Shown here: positions 48,156-59,248 of the stretch, piece after piece | How the letters are laid out: each line of letters starts with the position of its first letter | How positions within the stretch are numbered: the first letter of the stretch is position 1 | Assembly: GCF_016908495.1 (NCBI RefSeq) | Contig: NZ_JAFBDZ010000006.1 | Location: 1-64,000, forward strand | From: Rossellomorea pakistanensis | GTDB taxonomy: Bacteria > Bacillota > Bacilli > Bacillales > Bacillaceae_B | Length of the DNA: 64,000 nt | Direction: 5' to 3' | Program-made: the position numbers and the translations under genes | The notes under the pieces: model-generated | What the model saw: only the letters and a program-made list of their open reading frames with translations | Told to the model about the DNA's origin: nothing | Database searches by the model: none

Positions 48156-48184
48156 AAACGAGTCGTCATTAACGACTCGTTTTT
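48156..48184 (+). terminator. terminator after the ProC-like gene
   Basis: AAACGAGTCGT and ACGACTCGTTT form a perfect 11-bp stem with a 5-base loop, followed by further T residues. Confidence 0.85.
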
Positions 48185-48334
48185 AATTATATATGTCATC
48201 CTCCTTTTTTCATTAATACCGCTTTTTTGAAAAAACATAACTAAACGGAATCCTTTACTTATAGATTAGTCTTTATTTAATTCCTTCAATATTTGAAAAG
48301 GAATCCTCAAGGTATTTTTAAAGAAAATTAATCA

Positions 48335-48385
48335 TTGACATTTATCTTTAAACTGATTAATATTTAAATGGTTTAAATATTAATC
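48335..48385 (+). promoter_or_regulatory. MarR-MFS promoter with palindromic operator
   Basis: TTGACA (48335-48340), a 17-bp spacer and TAATAT (48358-48363) form a near-ideal promoter. The perfect 14-bp inverted repeat GATTAATATTTAAA / TTTAAATATTAATC (48355-48385, 3-bp centre) covers the -10 and start point. Self-repression by the adjacent MarR protein is the natural reading. Confidence 0.8.
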
Positions 48386-48411
48386 GGATAAAGGATAAAA
48401 GGGGGAAAAAT

Positions 48412-50461
<2,050 letters not shown>

Positions 50462-50464
50462 AAG

Positions 50465-50503
50465 GAAATAACCCTGTCTCCATGGAGATAGGGTTATTTC
50501 TTT
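50465..50503. terminator. terminator between convergent genes
   Basis: GAAATAACCCTGTCTCC pairs with GGAGATAGGGTTATTTC with one wobble. It serves the MFS gene on the plus strand and possibly the PAP2 gene on the minus strand. Confidence 0.85.
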
Positions 50504-50509
50504 ACATTT

Positions 50510-51022
50510 CTATAGTTTAATTTTATTTGAAAATAGGCAGATTTTATCAAATAAAACACTGAACATACTCCCAATAAAGGCACTTTTAGTAATGTCAGAA
50601 GGGTCATGATGACCAACCCAAATCCGGGAAAAGCCAGTTAAAGCAGATAATCCTAGCAAAATAGTGCCTAGAACACGAGCATAAAGAAAAATAGAGGTCG
50701 ACATTGCAAAGGTAAGAAGAGTATGTTTGCTCGGAAAAGAAGAATCTTTTTTTGAAGGAATTAAGATTCCTACTTTTCGTTTTTCGTATGTACGAGTTTT
50801 ATAAAAGCATCTTTTTAAGATCCCGTTTAGTATGAATGACCCGATAATAGAAAGGACTGCCTTTTTTGAAAGTTTTCGAAGGCTTGAATCCCGAACCCAT
50901 AAATAGATAAGCACAAAAAGAAAGACATAGCGAATTCTATTTGAAATCAGGATCATGAGTTTGTCCAAAAAGGGTGAACTTCCAGAATAACGATTGATTG
51001 CCCAAAACAGTTTTTCATTCAT
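50510..51022 (-). CDS. PAP2-family phosphatase
   Basis: This 170-aa membrane protein has the three phosphatase motifs of the PAP2/BcrC class: K-x6-RxxY-like KRCFYKTRTYEKR, SFPSKHT (PSxH) and SRIWVGHHDPSD with the catalytic histidine. Five membrane segments are likely. BcrC-type members dephosphorylate undecaprenyl diphosphate to recycle the cell-wall lipid carrier, the most probable role. Second-motif Lys in place of the common Gly (PSKH for PSGH) is seen in some Bacillus members. Confidence 0.82.
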   Translation of the reverse strand: MNEKLFWAINRYSGSSPFLDKLMILISNRIRYVFLFVLIYLWVRDSSLRKLSKKAVLSIIGSFILNGILKRCFYKTRTYEKRKVGILIPSKKDSSFPSKHTLLTFAMSTSIFLYARVLGTILLGLSALTGFSRIWVGHHDPSDITKSAFIGSMFSVLFDKICLFSNKIKL

Positions 51023-51149
51023 GGTGGTTGACTCCTTGTTTTTTATCTACTTTCCCCTATGTCTTGGATTATCATGTAAATCAAATAAAATTAAGTTTTA
51101 GATAAAGATGGTAATTTCCATTGTGAAATGTTAGAATATTGTTAAAACT

Positions 51150-51355
51150 ATTTGGGAAGAAAGGAATTTGTTCTGTTTATGCCAACATCTACTTTGTAAT
51201 GGACCTAATGAATTGGATAGGATTACCCTGGAAAAACGATCGTTTTTTCTCCCAGGGGGTAGTCTGCCTATTAATCCCATTACAAAGGAACGGAACAAAC
51301 CTGCTGTAGTATGTATGCTAAGGAGTTCTCCATATGGATGGGGAACTCTTTTTAT
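51150..51355 (+). ncRNA. candidate long-hairpin RNA with intrinsic terminator
   Basis: Nested complementary arms build an almost continuous helix. TTTGTTCTGTT (51167) pairs with AACGGAACAAA (51289), CTTTGTAATGG (51192) with CCATTACAAAG (51277), GGATAGG with CCTAT..TCC, and ACCCTGG (51225) with CCAGGGGGT (51252), closing on GAAAAACGATCGTTTTT. A separate terminator (51323-51353, GAGTTCTCCAT/ATGGGGAACTC, five T) follows. There is no reading frame. A weak promoter (TTTCCA, 17 bp, TATTGT) ends at 51143. It could be a small RNA or a leader controlling the next gene. Confidence 0.5.
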
Positions 51356-51434
51356 TACTAAAACTTACTATACATGCTGCAAGACAACCAAATAGTCTGT
51401 GACGTTCCTTTATCTTAATACGAGGTGAAGGAAT

Positions 51435-51935
51435 ATGAAATCGATGGAAATTGTATGGAATTTAGTTGATCAAGAGCATGAGCTTTATTTGGATCGACAT
51501 TGTTCAAATTGTGGAAAAGTGGTGACGTTTAAGGATACTCTTATTAGACGACATAATGCTAACGGAAAAAACATTTACCGTTTTGCCATCTATAAATGTG
51601 AAAAAAATCATACGTGGAATCGAAAGTTAGAGAGTTATAAAACCTATCAAAATCATGTAAGGTTATATAAAGAACTACCACGTGAAGAAGATGTAAAGGC
51701 GAGAATTGATGTCGAGGAGCAGCTTCTAAACGGATATGAGTTCATAGAGATAACGATTGGATGTGTACATGGACATTTTCGAATTGATAAAGTACTGTCT
51801 GATCGAGTTAAGGGGTGGAGTCGTTCACTAATTTCAATGAAAATAAAAGAAGGATTGGTTAAAGTGAATGATGAAAAAGTGAAGCGAAGTACAAGAATTT
51901 CTGAAGGTGATCTTGTGGTTATTGCGCTTAAGTGA
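51435..51935 (+). CDS. zinc-ribbon plus S4-domain protein
   Basis: This 166-aa protein has an N-terminal CSNCGK pair and a later CEKNH, suggesting a zinc ribbon over residues 21-57. The C-terminal residues 112-166 fit an S4 RNA-binding domain: FRIDKVLSDRV, SRSLISMKIKEGLVKVND, then GDLVVIAL. S4 domains bind structured RNA such as rRNA or tRNA. I do not recognise a named family for this combination. A structured RNA candidate lies directly upstream. The ribosome site GAGGTGAAGG precedes the start. A GNAT gene follows after 33 bases. Confidence 0.6.
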   Translation: MKSMEIVWNLVDQEHELYLDRHCSNCGKVVTFKDTLIRRHNANGKNIYRFAIYKCEKNHTWNRKLESYKTYQNHVRLYKELPREEDVKARIDVEEQLLNGYEFIEITIGCVHGHFRIDKVLSDRVKGWSRSLISMKIKEGLVKVNDEKVKRSTRISEGDLVVIALK

Positions 51936-51968
51936 TTACCGCTTTTGAAAATTAAAGGAGGAAACTAA

Positions 51969-52427
51969 ATGGTGAAATATCGTAGAGCTTTAGTGGAAGA
52001 CGCTCGTTCTTTAGCTAATCTTTTTAATGATTATCGTTTGTTTTATGGGCAGGAGTCCGATCTAATTGGTGCAGAGAAATTTTTGAAGGCGAGGCTTGAG
52101 AGGGAAGAGTCCGTGGTTTATTATGCCTATGAGAGTAATGGAGATGTAGTGGAGCCAGTAGGATTCACTCAACTCTATCCTTCGTTTTCTTCCGTTTCTA
52201 TGAAGAGAGTATGGATCTTAAATGATTTGTTTGTAGCAAAAAGGGCAAGAAGAAAAGGGGTAGCACAAGGTCTAATTGAAAAGGCTAGGGACTTAGCGGT
52301 GGAGACAGAAGCCAAAGCGGTCACCCTCGAAACCGACCACGACAACCACAACGCCCAAAATCTATACGAAAAAATCGGATTCACCAAAGACACTCAACAC
52401 CATTACACACTTAATGTACCACGTTAA
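51969..52427 (+). CDS. GNAT-family N-acetyltransferase
   Basis: This 152-aa single-domain acetyltransferase has the acetyl-CoA loop VAKRARRKGVAQGLIEKA (R/Q-x-x-G-x-A pattern) and the C-terminal NAQNLYEKIGF. GGAGG precedes the ATG. Substrate unknown. Probably co-transcribed with the zinc-ribbon/S4 gene. Confidence 0.85.
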   Translation: MVKYRRALVEDARSLANLFNDYRLFYGQESDLIGAEKFLKARLEREESVVYYAYESNGDVVEPVGFTQLYPSFSSVSMKRVWILNDLFVAKRARRKGVAQGLIEKARDLAVETEAKAVTLETDHDNHNAQNLYEKIGFTKDTQHHYTLNVPR

Positions 52428-52432
52428 AGCAC

Positions 52433-52790
52433 CGGGGGACGGTTCTCGGTTGCGGTAATGCGATAAAGTTTATAGGTTGTTTTGCCTGATGTGTGGTCAT
52501 TTCAGCAGAGTAATAAGTCGAAACTTGTCGCCTTGTCAATTTGTTGGGATCTGGATGAATTATCTGCCAAAATGTACAGATAATGGATGAATTGGACAAA
52601 TTAATTTCGTTGCCAACACTCAAACGTTGGCAACATTAAACTTTTCATAGTTGTTATACAACCTTTATTAGTTCCTGAAATTGATAATATAATATTGGGA
52701 GAAAAATCCTCATTTTTAAAGGAGTTACTGCTGATCAGCAATTCTCTCTTACTAACTTTAGCACGTTAACCCAATCGAGAACCGTCCCCG
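52433..52790. repeat. inverted-repeat-bounded intergenic element
   Basis: CGGGGGACGGTTCTCGGTTG (52433-52452) and its near-complement CAATCGAGAACCGTCCCCG (52772-52790) bound 358 bp of non-coding DNA. Inside are a perfect GTTGCCAAC/GTTGGCAAC hairpin and ATTATCTG/CAGATAAT. CACGTTAA occurs at 52420-52427 and again at 52762-52769. A non-autonomous mobile element or its remnant is likely. Confidence 0.5.
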
Positions 52791-52816
52791 AATGTGGTGA
52801 CGCGGTAAATAAGTAA

Positions 52817-52848
52817 AGCACCGTCCCTATTGGGCGGTGCTTTTGGTT
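52817..52848. terminator. terminator between GNAT and ABC-F genes
   Basis: AAAGCACCGTCCC and GGGCGGTGCTTT pair around TATT and are followed by T residues on the plus strand. It may serve both convergent units. Confidence 0.8.
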
Positions 52849-52907
52849 TAACTCAAATATTTCCGATGTCCCCTGTGATTACTTAGGGTCATATAATAGC
52901 GCTCCTC

Positions 52908-54464
52908 CTAGAATAATTTCGTTGTCCAGGATTCACAGTTCCATACGTCCGTAACAAGACCTTCATAGAACTCTGGTTCGTGGGAGATGAGAAGGACGGA
53001 GCCTTTATAAGCTTGAAGAGCTCTTCTTAGTTCTTCTTTTGCTTCTACATCTAAATGGTTGGTTGGCTCATCAAGCACGAGAAGGTTTGATTCTCTATTA
53101 ATAAGCTTACAAAGGCGTACCTTTGCTTTTTCTCCCCCACTTAACACTTCTACTTTACTTTCGATATGTTTTGTCGTTAGCCCGCACTTGGCAAGGGCAG
53201 CACGAACTTCATATTGAGTAAATGAAGGGAATTCACTCCATACTTCTTCGATACAAGTGTTGTTATTCTTATTTTTCATTTCTTGCTCAAAGTAACCAAT
53301 TTCAATATGATCTCCAAGCTCAACCTTACCTGATACTGGCTTGATTTCACCAAGAATGCTTCGAAGTAATGTGGTCTTACCGATCCCATTCGCACCTGAC
53401 AAAGCAATCTTTTGTCCTCTTTCCATTCTGAGGTTAAGAGGTTTAGATAGTGGTTCATCATAACCGATAACAAGATCCCTTGTTTCAAAAAGAACTTTTC
53501 CAGGGGTTCTTGCTTCTTTAAAACGAAACTCCGGCTTTGGTTTTTCGGCAGCAAGCTCGATGACGTCCATTTTATCCAGCTTTTTTTGACGTGACATGGC
53601 CATATTACGAGTCGAAACACGGGCTTTATTGCGTGCCACAAAATCCTTTAAGTCAGAAATCTCTTGCTGTTGTTTTTTATAGGCCGCTTCAAGCTGTTGC
53701 TTTTTCATTTCATAAACCTTCATGAAATCATCATAATCACCAACATAGCGATTCAGCTCTTGATTTTCCATATGATAAATCAGATTGATAACGCTATTCA
53801 AAAACGGAATGTCGTGGGAAATGAGGATAAAAGCATTCTCATATTCCTGCAAGTAACGCTTTAACCACTCGATATGTTTAACATCAAGATAGTTTGTCGG
53901 CTCATCCAGTAAAAGGATGTCCGGTTTCTCTAATAATAACTTCGCCAATAATACCTTTGTACGCTGCCCACCGCTCAAGTCCTGGACTTCACGGTCAAGG
54001 CCAATGTCGTCTAAGCCTAATCCACGGGCAGTCTCTTCAACCTTGGCATCAATGATATAAAAATCATTATTGGTAAGTACATCTTGAAGGGTTCCGGTTT
54101 CTTCTAAGAGCCTCTCAAGCTCTTCAGCATCGACATCACCCATTTTCGCAAACAGCTCATTCAATTCTTTCTCCATATCAAAAAGATACTGGAACGCCAT
54201 TTTTAAGACATCACGAATCGTCATTCCTCTTTCTAACACCGTATGCTGATCTAAATAGCCAACACGGACCCGCTTTGACCAGCTTACTTTTCCTTCATCC
54301 GGCTCAAGTTTTCCGGTAATAATATTCATAAACGTGGATTTACCTTCACCGTTCGCACCGATTAACCCGATATGCTCTCCTTTTAAAAGACGAAAAGAGA
54401 CATCGTTAAAAATAGCACGGTCACCAAATCCATGACTTAAGTTTTTAACTGATAAAATACTCAT
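52908..54464 (-). CDS. yfmM: ABC-F family ATPase, YfmM-like
   Basis: This 518-aa tandem ATPase has no membrane domain. The first half carries GANGEGKST, LSGGQRT and LLLDEPTNYLD. A basic coiled linker (about residues 240-300, MKVYEMKKQQLEAAYKKQQQ) follows, then the second half with GANGIGKTT, LSGGEKAK and LVLDEPTNHLD. ABC-F proteins act on the ribosome E site to relieve stalls or protect against antibiotics. Length and sequence agree with my memory of B. subtilis YfmM. ATG 54464 is set by AAAGGTG on the minus strand. Confidence 0.9.
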   Translation of the reverse strand: MSILSVKNLSHGFGDRAIFNDVSFRLLKGEHIGLIGANGEGKSTFMNIITGKLEPDEGKVSWSKRVRVGYLDQHTVLERGMTIRDVLKMAFQYLFDMEKELNELFAKMGDVDAEELERLLEETGTLQDVLTNNDFYIIDAKVEETARGLGLDDIGLDREVQDLSGGQRTKVLLAKLLLEKPDILLLDEPTNYLDVKHIEWLKRYLQEYENAFILISHDIPFLNSVINLIYHMENQELNRYVGDYDDFMKVYEMKKQQLEAAYKKQQQEISDLKDFVARNKARVSTRNMAMSRQKKLDKMDVIELAAEKPKPEFRFKEARTPGKVLFETRDLVIGYDEPLSKPLNLRMERGQKIALSGANGIGKTTLLRSILGEIKPVSGKVELGDHIEIGYFEQEMKNKNNNTCIEEVWSEFPSFTQYEVRAALAKCGLTTKHIESKVEVLSGGEKAKVRLCKLINRESNLLVLDEPTNHLDVEAKEELRRALQAYKGSVLLISHEPEFYEGLVTDVWNCESWTTKLF

Positions 54465-54720
54465 CACATTACACCTTTTCCTTTAAAACTTTACACTCTG
54501 CTTCTTATTATAATCGTCAAACGAATAAGAGAATAGTGCTTTTGTCCAAGAAAATATTTCAATTCATTAGTTCTTGTTGGCTTACGACAGGATGTAGAGT
54601 TAATACGCTTACTGTTTCCCCTTTATATAATTAGTTGGAATTTAACAAATTAATAAAAAGCGGACATAAAATGTAGAATCAAGTCGAATATCCTCTAATG
54701 AGTGTAAAGGAGGTGAAAAT

Positions 54721-55554
54721 ATGTACTTCCGAAACATCCTTGTAACGGGGTTAATTGTCGGAGCAGCATTGTTTTTCCCAAGTGATGTCTTTGCTAAAAA
54801 TGATGGTCAGGATCAAAAACCAGTTACTTCTAATCAGAATGTTGAAGTGAAAAAAGTAACAGAGAATCAAAAGAAACCAAAAGTGGTTAATCCTGTTCCA
54901 GCAACAGTGAAGAAAAACTCTCAGGAAAAAGACCTTCCAAGTCAGGCTAGTGAAAAAGCTAGGGAAGCGGTTAAGGCCAGTAAACAAAAAGCTAATAAGC
55001 CTATTGAGCAAACCTTGCCTAATCACGCGAAAGCCAAAAAGGAAGAAATAAAGAAAAAACCACAACCTGCGAACAAGAAAATACAAACTGAAACATCAAA
55101 TCAAGTTGAAAAGTTTTCTAAGCCCGTACATAACGTCGTTCCTAAGGAGGAACCAACATATCGAAAAGCGGATAGAAGGCATCCCGTTGTAAATGATAGT
55201 TCAACTCAAGAAGCTACAATAAAAAAAGAAGATCCTCCTATCCACGATCGAGTTACGGATAAAGAAAACTCAACAGATAAAAAGAAAACACCTATTTCTA
55301 CGGAAAAGTTTCCGAAAGAAACAATCATTGTGAACCACTCACATAACATTAAAGCCCCTGGAGGGACATCGAAAGACCGAACAGGACATGGGCAAACAAT
55401 TAATAGCTTTATAGAAAAGTGGTTCCAAGCAGAAAAGGGTTTAAGTATAAATCTAATCCAATCCTATTGTTCTCGAGAACGAGTATATCGTAATCAATGG
55501 GTTCATGCTCCGCCAACAGAACCACCGAAAATGGCTCCTGATTTCTTCATGTAA
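54721..55554 (+). CDS. secreted lysine-rich low-complexity protein
   Basis: This 277-aa protein has a clear signal peptide (residues 1-25, ending VFAKN) and a long unordered Lys/Pro/Gln/Glu-rich region. The C-terminal stretch is less biased, with SFIEKWFQAEKG, YCSRERVYRNQWVH and PPTEPPKMAPDFFM. No domain is recognised. The ribosome site AAAGGAGGTG is optimal, suggesting high expression. A second secreted low-complexity protein follows after 52 bases, so both may act at the cell or spore surface. No sorting signal is visible. Confidence 0.7.
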   Translation: MYFRNILVTGLIVGAALFFPSDVFAKNDGQDQKPVTSNQNVEVKKVTENQKKPKVVNPVPATVKKNSQEKDLPSQASEKAREAVKASKQKANKPIEQTLPNHAKAKKEEIKKKPQPANKKIQTETSNQVEKFSKPVHNVVPKEEPTYRKADRRHPVVNDSSTQEATIKKEDPPIHDRVTDKENSTDKKKTPISTEKFPKETIIVNHSHNIKAPGGTSKDRTGHGQTINSFIEKWFQAEKGLSINLIQSYCSRERVYRNQWVHAPPTEPPKMAPDFFM

Positions 55555-55606
55555 ACCGTTGGTATGAACACGGATAAGAATAAGGAAAAAGGAGCGAATT
55601 TTTAAA

Positions 55607-56722
55607 ATGAAATTAAATATTAAAGGATCAATAGTTGTAAAATCTTTCGTATTGGCAGGCGTACTTTCAGTAGGAGCTTTGGCAGGCGGCCATATTAGTG
55701 AAGCTGCAGGTCATGGAAAGCATGTTTCTCATGATGTTAAAACAGAAGCTGTTATAAAAGTAAAGAAAGAAAATCCATCTGTAGCAAACAAAGCAAACTC
55801 AAAGGCAAGTATTCATGCAAATGATAACGCAAAAATGCATGCAGCAGCAAACGCAGCTGTACATGCTAAAGTTGCCGAAAAGGAAGAAGAATCAACAGTA
55901 GAAGAGACAACTGAAGTAGTAGTTGAAAAGAAAAAAGAAAGAACAGCCAATCCATCTGTCGTAAACAAAGTAAATTCTCAAGCAAATGAACATGCAAGCG
56001 AAAACGCAAAAATGCACGCAGCAGCAAATTCAGCGGTACATGCTACAGCAAAGGAAGAAGAAACAACAGAAGTAGAAGTTGAAGAGCAAACCGAAACGGC
56101 AGTAGAAGAAACAACGGAAGAAGCTGTATCTCCATCTGTAGAAAACAAAGTAAATTCAAAGGCAAGTGAACATGCTAGCGAAAATGCAAAAATGCACGCA
56201 GCAGCAAATTCAGCGGTACATGCTACAGCAAAGGAAGAAGAAACAACAGAGGTAGAGACTGAAGAGCAAACCGAAACGACAGTAGAAGAAACAACGGAAG
56301 AAGCTGTATCTCCATCTGTAGAAAACAAAGTAAATTCAAAGGCAAGTGAACATGCTAGCGAAAACGCAAAAATGCACGCAGCAGCAAATTCAGCGGTACA
56401 TGCTACAGCAAAGGAAGAAGAAACAGCAGAGGTAGAGACTGAAGAGCAAACCGAAACGACAGTAGAAGAAACAACGGAAGAAGCTGTATCTCCATCTGTA
56501 GAAAACAAAGTAAATTCAAAGGCAAGTGAACATGCTAGCGAAAACGCAAAAATGCACGCAGCAGCAAATTCAGCGGTACATGCTACAGCAAAGGAAGAAG
56601 AAACAGCAGAGGTAGAGACTGAAGAGCAAACCGAAACGACAGTAGAAGAAACAACGGAAGAAGCTGTATCTCTATCTGTAGAAAACAAAGTGAATTCAAA
56701 GGCAAGTGAACATGCTAGCTAA
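55607..56722 (+). CDS. secreted repeat protein, truncated by a nonsense codon
   Basis: This 371-aa product has a signal peptide (residues 1-34, cleavage after SEAA). It continues with repeats containing NAKMHAAANSAVHA followed by a Glu/Thr-rich segment. From about residue 175 the 60-residue unit is almost perfect. The reading stops at TAA 56720-56722 where every other repeat has GAA. After it the same frame continues with NAKMQANLNSAIHAT to a natural stop at 56812 and a terminator. It may be a recent mutation, phase variation or sequencing error. Function unknown; the alternating Ala/His-rich and acidic blocks suggest a surface or matrix protein. Confidence 0.8.
   Translation: MKLNIKGSIVVKSFVLAGVLSVGALAGGHISEAAGHGKHVSHDVKTEAVIKVKKENPSVANKANSKASIHANDNAKMHAAANAAVHAKVAEKEEESTVEETTEVVVEKKKERTANPSVVNKVNSQANEHASENAKMHAAANSAVHATAKEEETTEVEVEEQTETAVEETTEEAVSPSVENKVNSKASEHASENAKMHAAANSAVHATAKEEETTEVETEEQTETTVEETTEEAVSPSVENKVNSKASEHASENAKMHAAANSAVHATAKEEETAEVETEEQTETTVEETTEEAVSPSVENKVNSKASEHASENAKMHAAANSAVHATAKEEETAEVETEEQTETTVEETTEEAVSLSVENKVNSKASEHAS
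55980..56715 (+). repeat. 180-bp in-frame tandem repeats
   Basis: About four copies of a 180-bp unit run through the secreted protein gene. Units offset by 180 bp (e.g. 56161, 56341, 56521) are nearly identical, including silent positions, pointing to recent duplication. An earlier, more diverged unit precedes them. Copy number is likely variable. Confidence 0.9.
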
Positions 56723-56824
56723 AACGCAAAAATGCAAGCTAATTTAAACTCTGCTATCCATGCTACTATTGTTGAACAAGGTTCTGAAGCAGTAGAGGTT
56801 ATTGAAGGATAAGCTGATTAATTG

Positions 56825-56853
56825 CCGAAGGGGGGTCTCCTCTTCGGTTTTTT
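56825..56853 (+). terminator. terminator of the repeat protein gene
   Basis: CCGAAG and CTTCGG with additional GGG/CTC pairs inside are followed by six T residues. It lies 12 bases after the natural stop at 56812, supporting that stop as the ancestral end. Confidence 0.8.
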
Positions 56854-56970
56854 AATTATTATAAAAAAATATTTTAATAATATGTTTTTATCCTAAACTT
56901 TTCATTGTCTAAAACCCCATTCCTTGTTAGCATTTGAGAGGACATTATTAAAATACGATAGGTGAGAAGT

Positions 56971-59205
56971 TTGGAAGATATTTTTGCGAAGAGTCCATTT
57001 GGGATAGCTGATGCAACAGTGCCCCGTGCACAGGTTACAGAAAGTCAGAGCACAACCGAGTTAGTGAAAAATCAAGAAGAGGATTCTTTTTATTTTCGAT
57101 CTTTAGAGAATAACGGAATCCATCTAAATAAGGCACAATTAAAGGCTGTTCGCCATGTGGATGGACCATTTTTAACACTTGCAGGCGCTGGTTCTGGAAA
57201 AACGACTGTTCTAGTATGCCGTACAGGCTATCTGATGACAGTAAAAAAGGTTGATCCTCGTCAGCTCCTTCTTGTCACTTTTACGAAAAAAGCAGCAATG
57301 GAAATGAAAGCGCGAATTGCGAAGCTACCTGGTGTAAATAAAAGCCAAGCGGATAAAGTAATGGCAGGTACATTTCACTCCTTTTTCTTATACCTGCTGA
57401 GATCACAAGGAAATCGAGAAGAGATTCTTTCAAGTGAAAGACAAAAGCAAATCATCTTAAAACAAATTCAGAGAAGTAAAGGAATTCATGACCCGTATGA
57501 ACCAGAAGTTCTACTTTCGACATTATCATTCTATAAAATGAATTTAATAGATCGAGGAGATTGGCCTTCATCAACTCAAGTCGAAAAGGAAAAGAATGAG
57601 ATTCTGATAGCATTTGAGAATTGGAAGGCTGAAAATCGGAAAATGGATTTTGATGATATTCTCGTTTATGCGTATGATCTCCTTATCCATAATCCTTCGC
57701 TCACATCAAGCTTACAAAAACGATTTCAGTATGTGATGGTCGATGAATTTCAAGATACAAACCTCCTGCAATATAGCTTAATTAAGCTGTTAGTTAAGGG
57801 GCATCGAAACTTATTTATTGTTGGAGATGATGATCAGACAATATATTCCTTTAACGGTGCACGGAATGATTTTATTTTGAACTTTGACAATGAATTTCCT
57901 GAAGCCGAAATGACTACGCTCGACCTTAACTACCGTTCAATGCCGGATATCATTGGATTAGGAAATGAAGTGATACGTCACAATAAAAAGCGTCGGGTAA
58001 AAATGCTGAAGCCTACAAAAGCTGGAAGAATAAATCCTCTTTACTCAAGACCATCTACAACCGATGAAGAAGCAGAATGGACACTCAAAAAAGTTCAAAC
58101 GCTTATTGCCAGTGGGAAATATTCTTATAAGGATATTTCGATTTTACATAGAACGGCAAGCAGCAGCAGGGCGATGTTTGAAAGATTACTTTTAGAAGAG
58201 GTTCCATTTATTACGTATAACGTACATGATCAACTTTTTTACGAGCAGTGGATCGTTAAACCAATTATAGATTACTTAAGGCTAGCTCTTGTTCCGAGAA
58301 ATTTTGAGGCAATCGAAGGGATCTTGCCGACATTATTTGTTGGAAGAGAAAAAGGCATCCAGTATATCTTAAATCAAGAAAGAAGCAATCGAAAGAAGTA
58401 TCCCATTATCCATTTAACAACAATGAACCATATTAAGTCTTTTCAGGTAAAAAAAATAAAAGACAGGCTAAAGCTTATCAAAACATTGCAAAACGAAAAA
58501 CCAGTTGATGCAATCAAAATGATTCGAAAAGAGTTTTATGATACCTATTTAGAATGTGCGGAGCAAAAGAAAGTGACAGAACACAAGGAAGTACTAAAAG
58601 AAACCTTAAATGAGTTAGAAGCATCGGCGAAACGTTTTGATACTGTATCAACCTTTTTAACCTTTATTGAAAATATGAAAAAGAAGCATGAGGAATTGCA
58701 AAATATAAGCAAGGCCGAAAAGAAGGATGCACTATCATTGATGACCATCCACCGCTCAAAAGGACTTGAATTTCCTGTTGTTTTCCTCATTGGCGCATGT
58801 GAAGGGAATCTTCCCCACTCATCTGCTCTTGATATTGAAAAACTAAAGGATCGAAATACTTTTTCAAGCGGAAAAGATATGTTAGGAGACGCCATTGAAG
58901 AAGAAAGACGACTAGCATATGTGGCAATCACAAGAGCAGAAGAAGAATTGTACATCAGCTCACCTGCTTTTTATCAAGGAGAAAAACGAGATATATCACG
59001 ATTTATAGTCAGTGCTTTTCAAAAAGATACTGTAAAAAAGCCGATATCAAAAAAGCAAATTCCTAAAACAAAGAAAAAGGTAAAAGCGTGGATTTGTACA
59101 TCTCAAGAATGTATTGCGTGGCAACGGATAGAAGAAGGGGAGATAGGCGGAAAGCTATGCCCTCTATGCCATTCTCGAATGGATATTGGGATAAAAGAAG
59201 TATAG
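56971..59205 (+). CDS. UvrD/Rep-like DNA helicase with C-terminal zinc ribbon
   Basis: This 744-aa superfamily 1A helicase has an N-terminal extension of about 55 residues, then motif I GAGSGKTTVL, Ia FTKKAAMEMKARI, motif II VDEFQDTN, motif III GDDDQTIYSFNGA, LDLNYRS, TIHRSKGLEFPVVF and YVAITRAEEELY. The C-terminal 40 residues contain a C-x4-C and a CPLC pair, forming a likely zinc ribbon. B. subtilis YjcD is similar in length and type. The TTG start at 56971 is preferred because AGGTGA precedes it; GTG 56962 is possible. It probably acts in replication restart or repair, distinct from PcrA. Confidence 0.85.
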   Translation: MEDIFAKSPFGIADATVPRAQVTESQSTTELVKNQEEDSFYFRSLENNGIHLNKAQLKAVRHVDGPFLTLAGAGSGKTTVLVCRTGYLMTVKKVDPRQLLLVTFTKKAAMEMKARIAKLPGVNKSQADKVMAGTFHSFFLYLLRSQGNREEILSSERQKQIILKQIQRSKGIHDPYEPEVLLSTLSFYKMNLIDRGDWPSSTQVEKEKNEILIAFENWKAENRKMDFDDILVYAYDLLIHNPSLTSSLQKRFQYVMVDEFQDTNLLQYSLIKLLVKGHRNLFIVGDDDQTIYSFNGARNDFILNFDNEFPEAEMTTLDLNYRSMPDIIGLGNEVIRHNKKRRVKMLKPTKAGRINPLYSRPSTTDEEAEWTLKKVQTLIASGKYSYKDISILHRTASSSRAMFERLLLEEVPFITYNVHDQLFYEQWIVKPIIDYLRLALVPRNFEAIEGILPTLFVGREKGIQYILNQERSNRKKYPIIHLTTMNHIKSFQVKKIKDRLKLIKTLQNEKPVDAIKMIRKEFYDTYLECAEQKKVTEHKEVLKETLNELEASAKRFDTVSTFLTFIENMKKKHEELQNISKAEKKDALSLMTIHRSKGLEFPVVFLIGACEGNLPHSSALDIEKLKDRNTFSSGKDMLGDAIEEERRLAYVAITRAEEELYISSPAFYQGEKRDISRFIVSAFQKDTVKKPISKKQIPKTKKKVKAWICTSQECIAWQRIEEGEIGGKLCPLCHSRMDIGIKEV

Positions 59206-59248
59206 ATACGTCTGCAAAGGGTTGGAGAAGTAGCGGTTTTTGTCGAAC

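Noticed and set aside
55978..56688. Minus-strand open frame of 236 codons
   Set aside because: It is the mirror of the Glu/Thr-rich repeats. It has no ribosome site and its repetitive Ser/Ala/Val composition only reflects the opposite strand.
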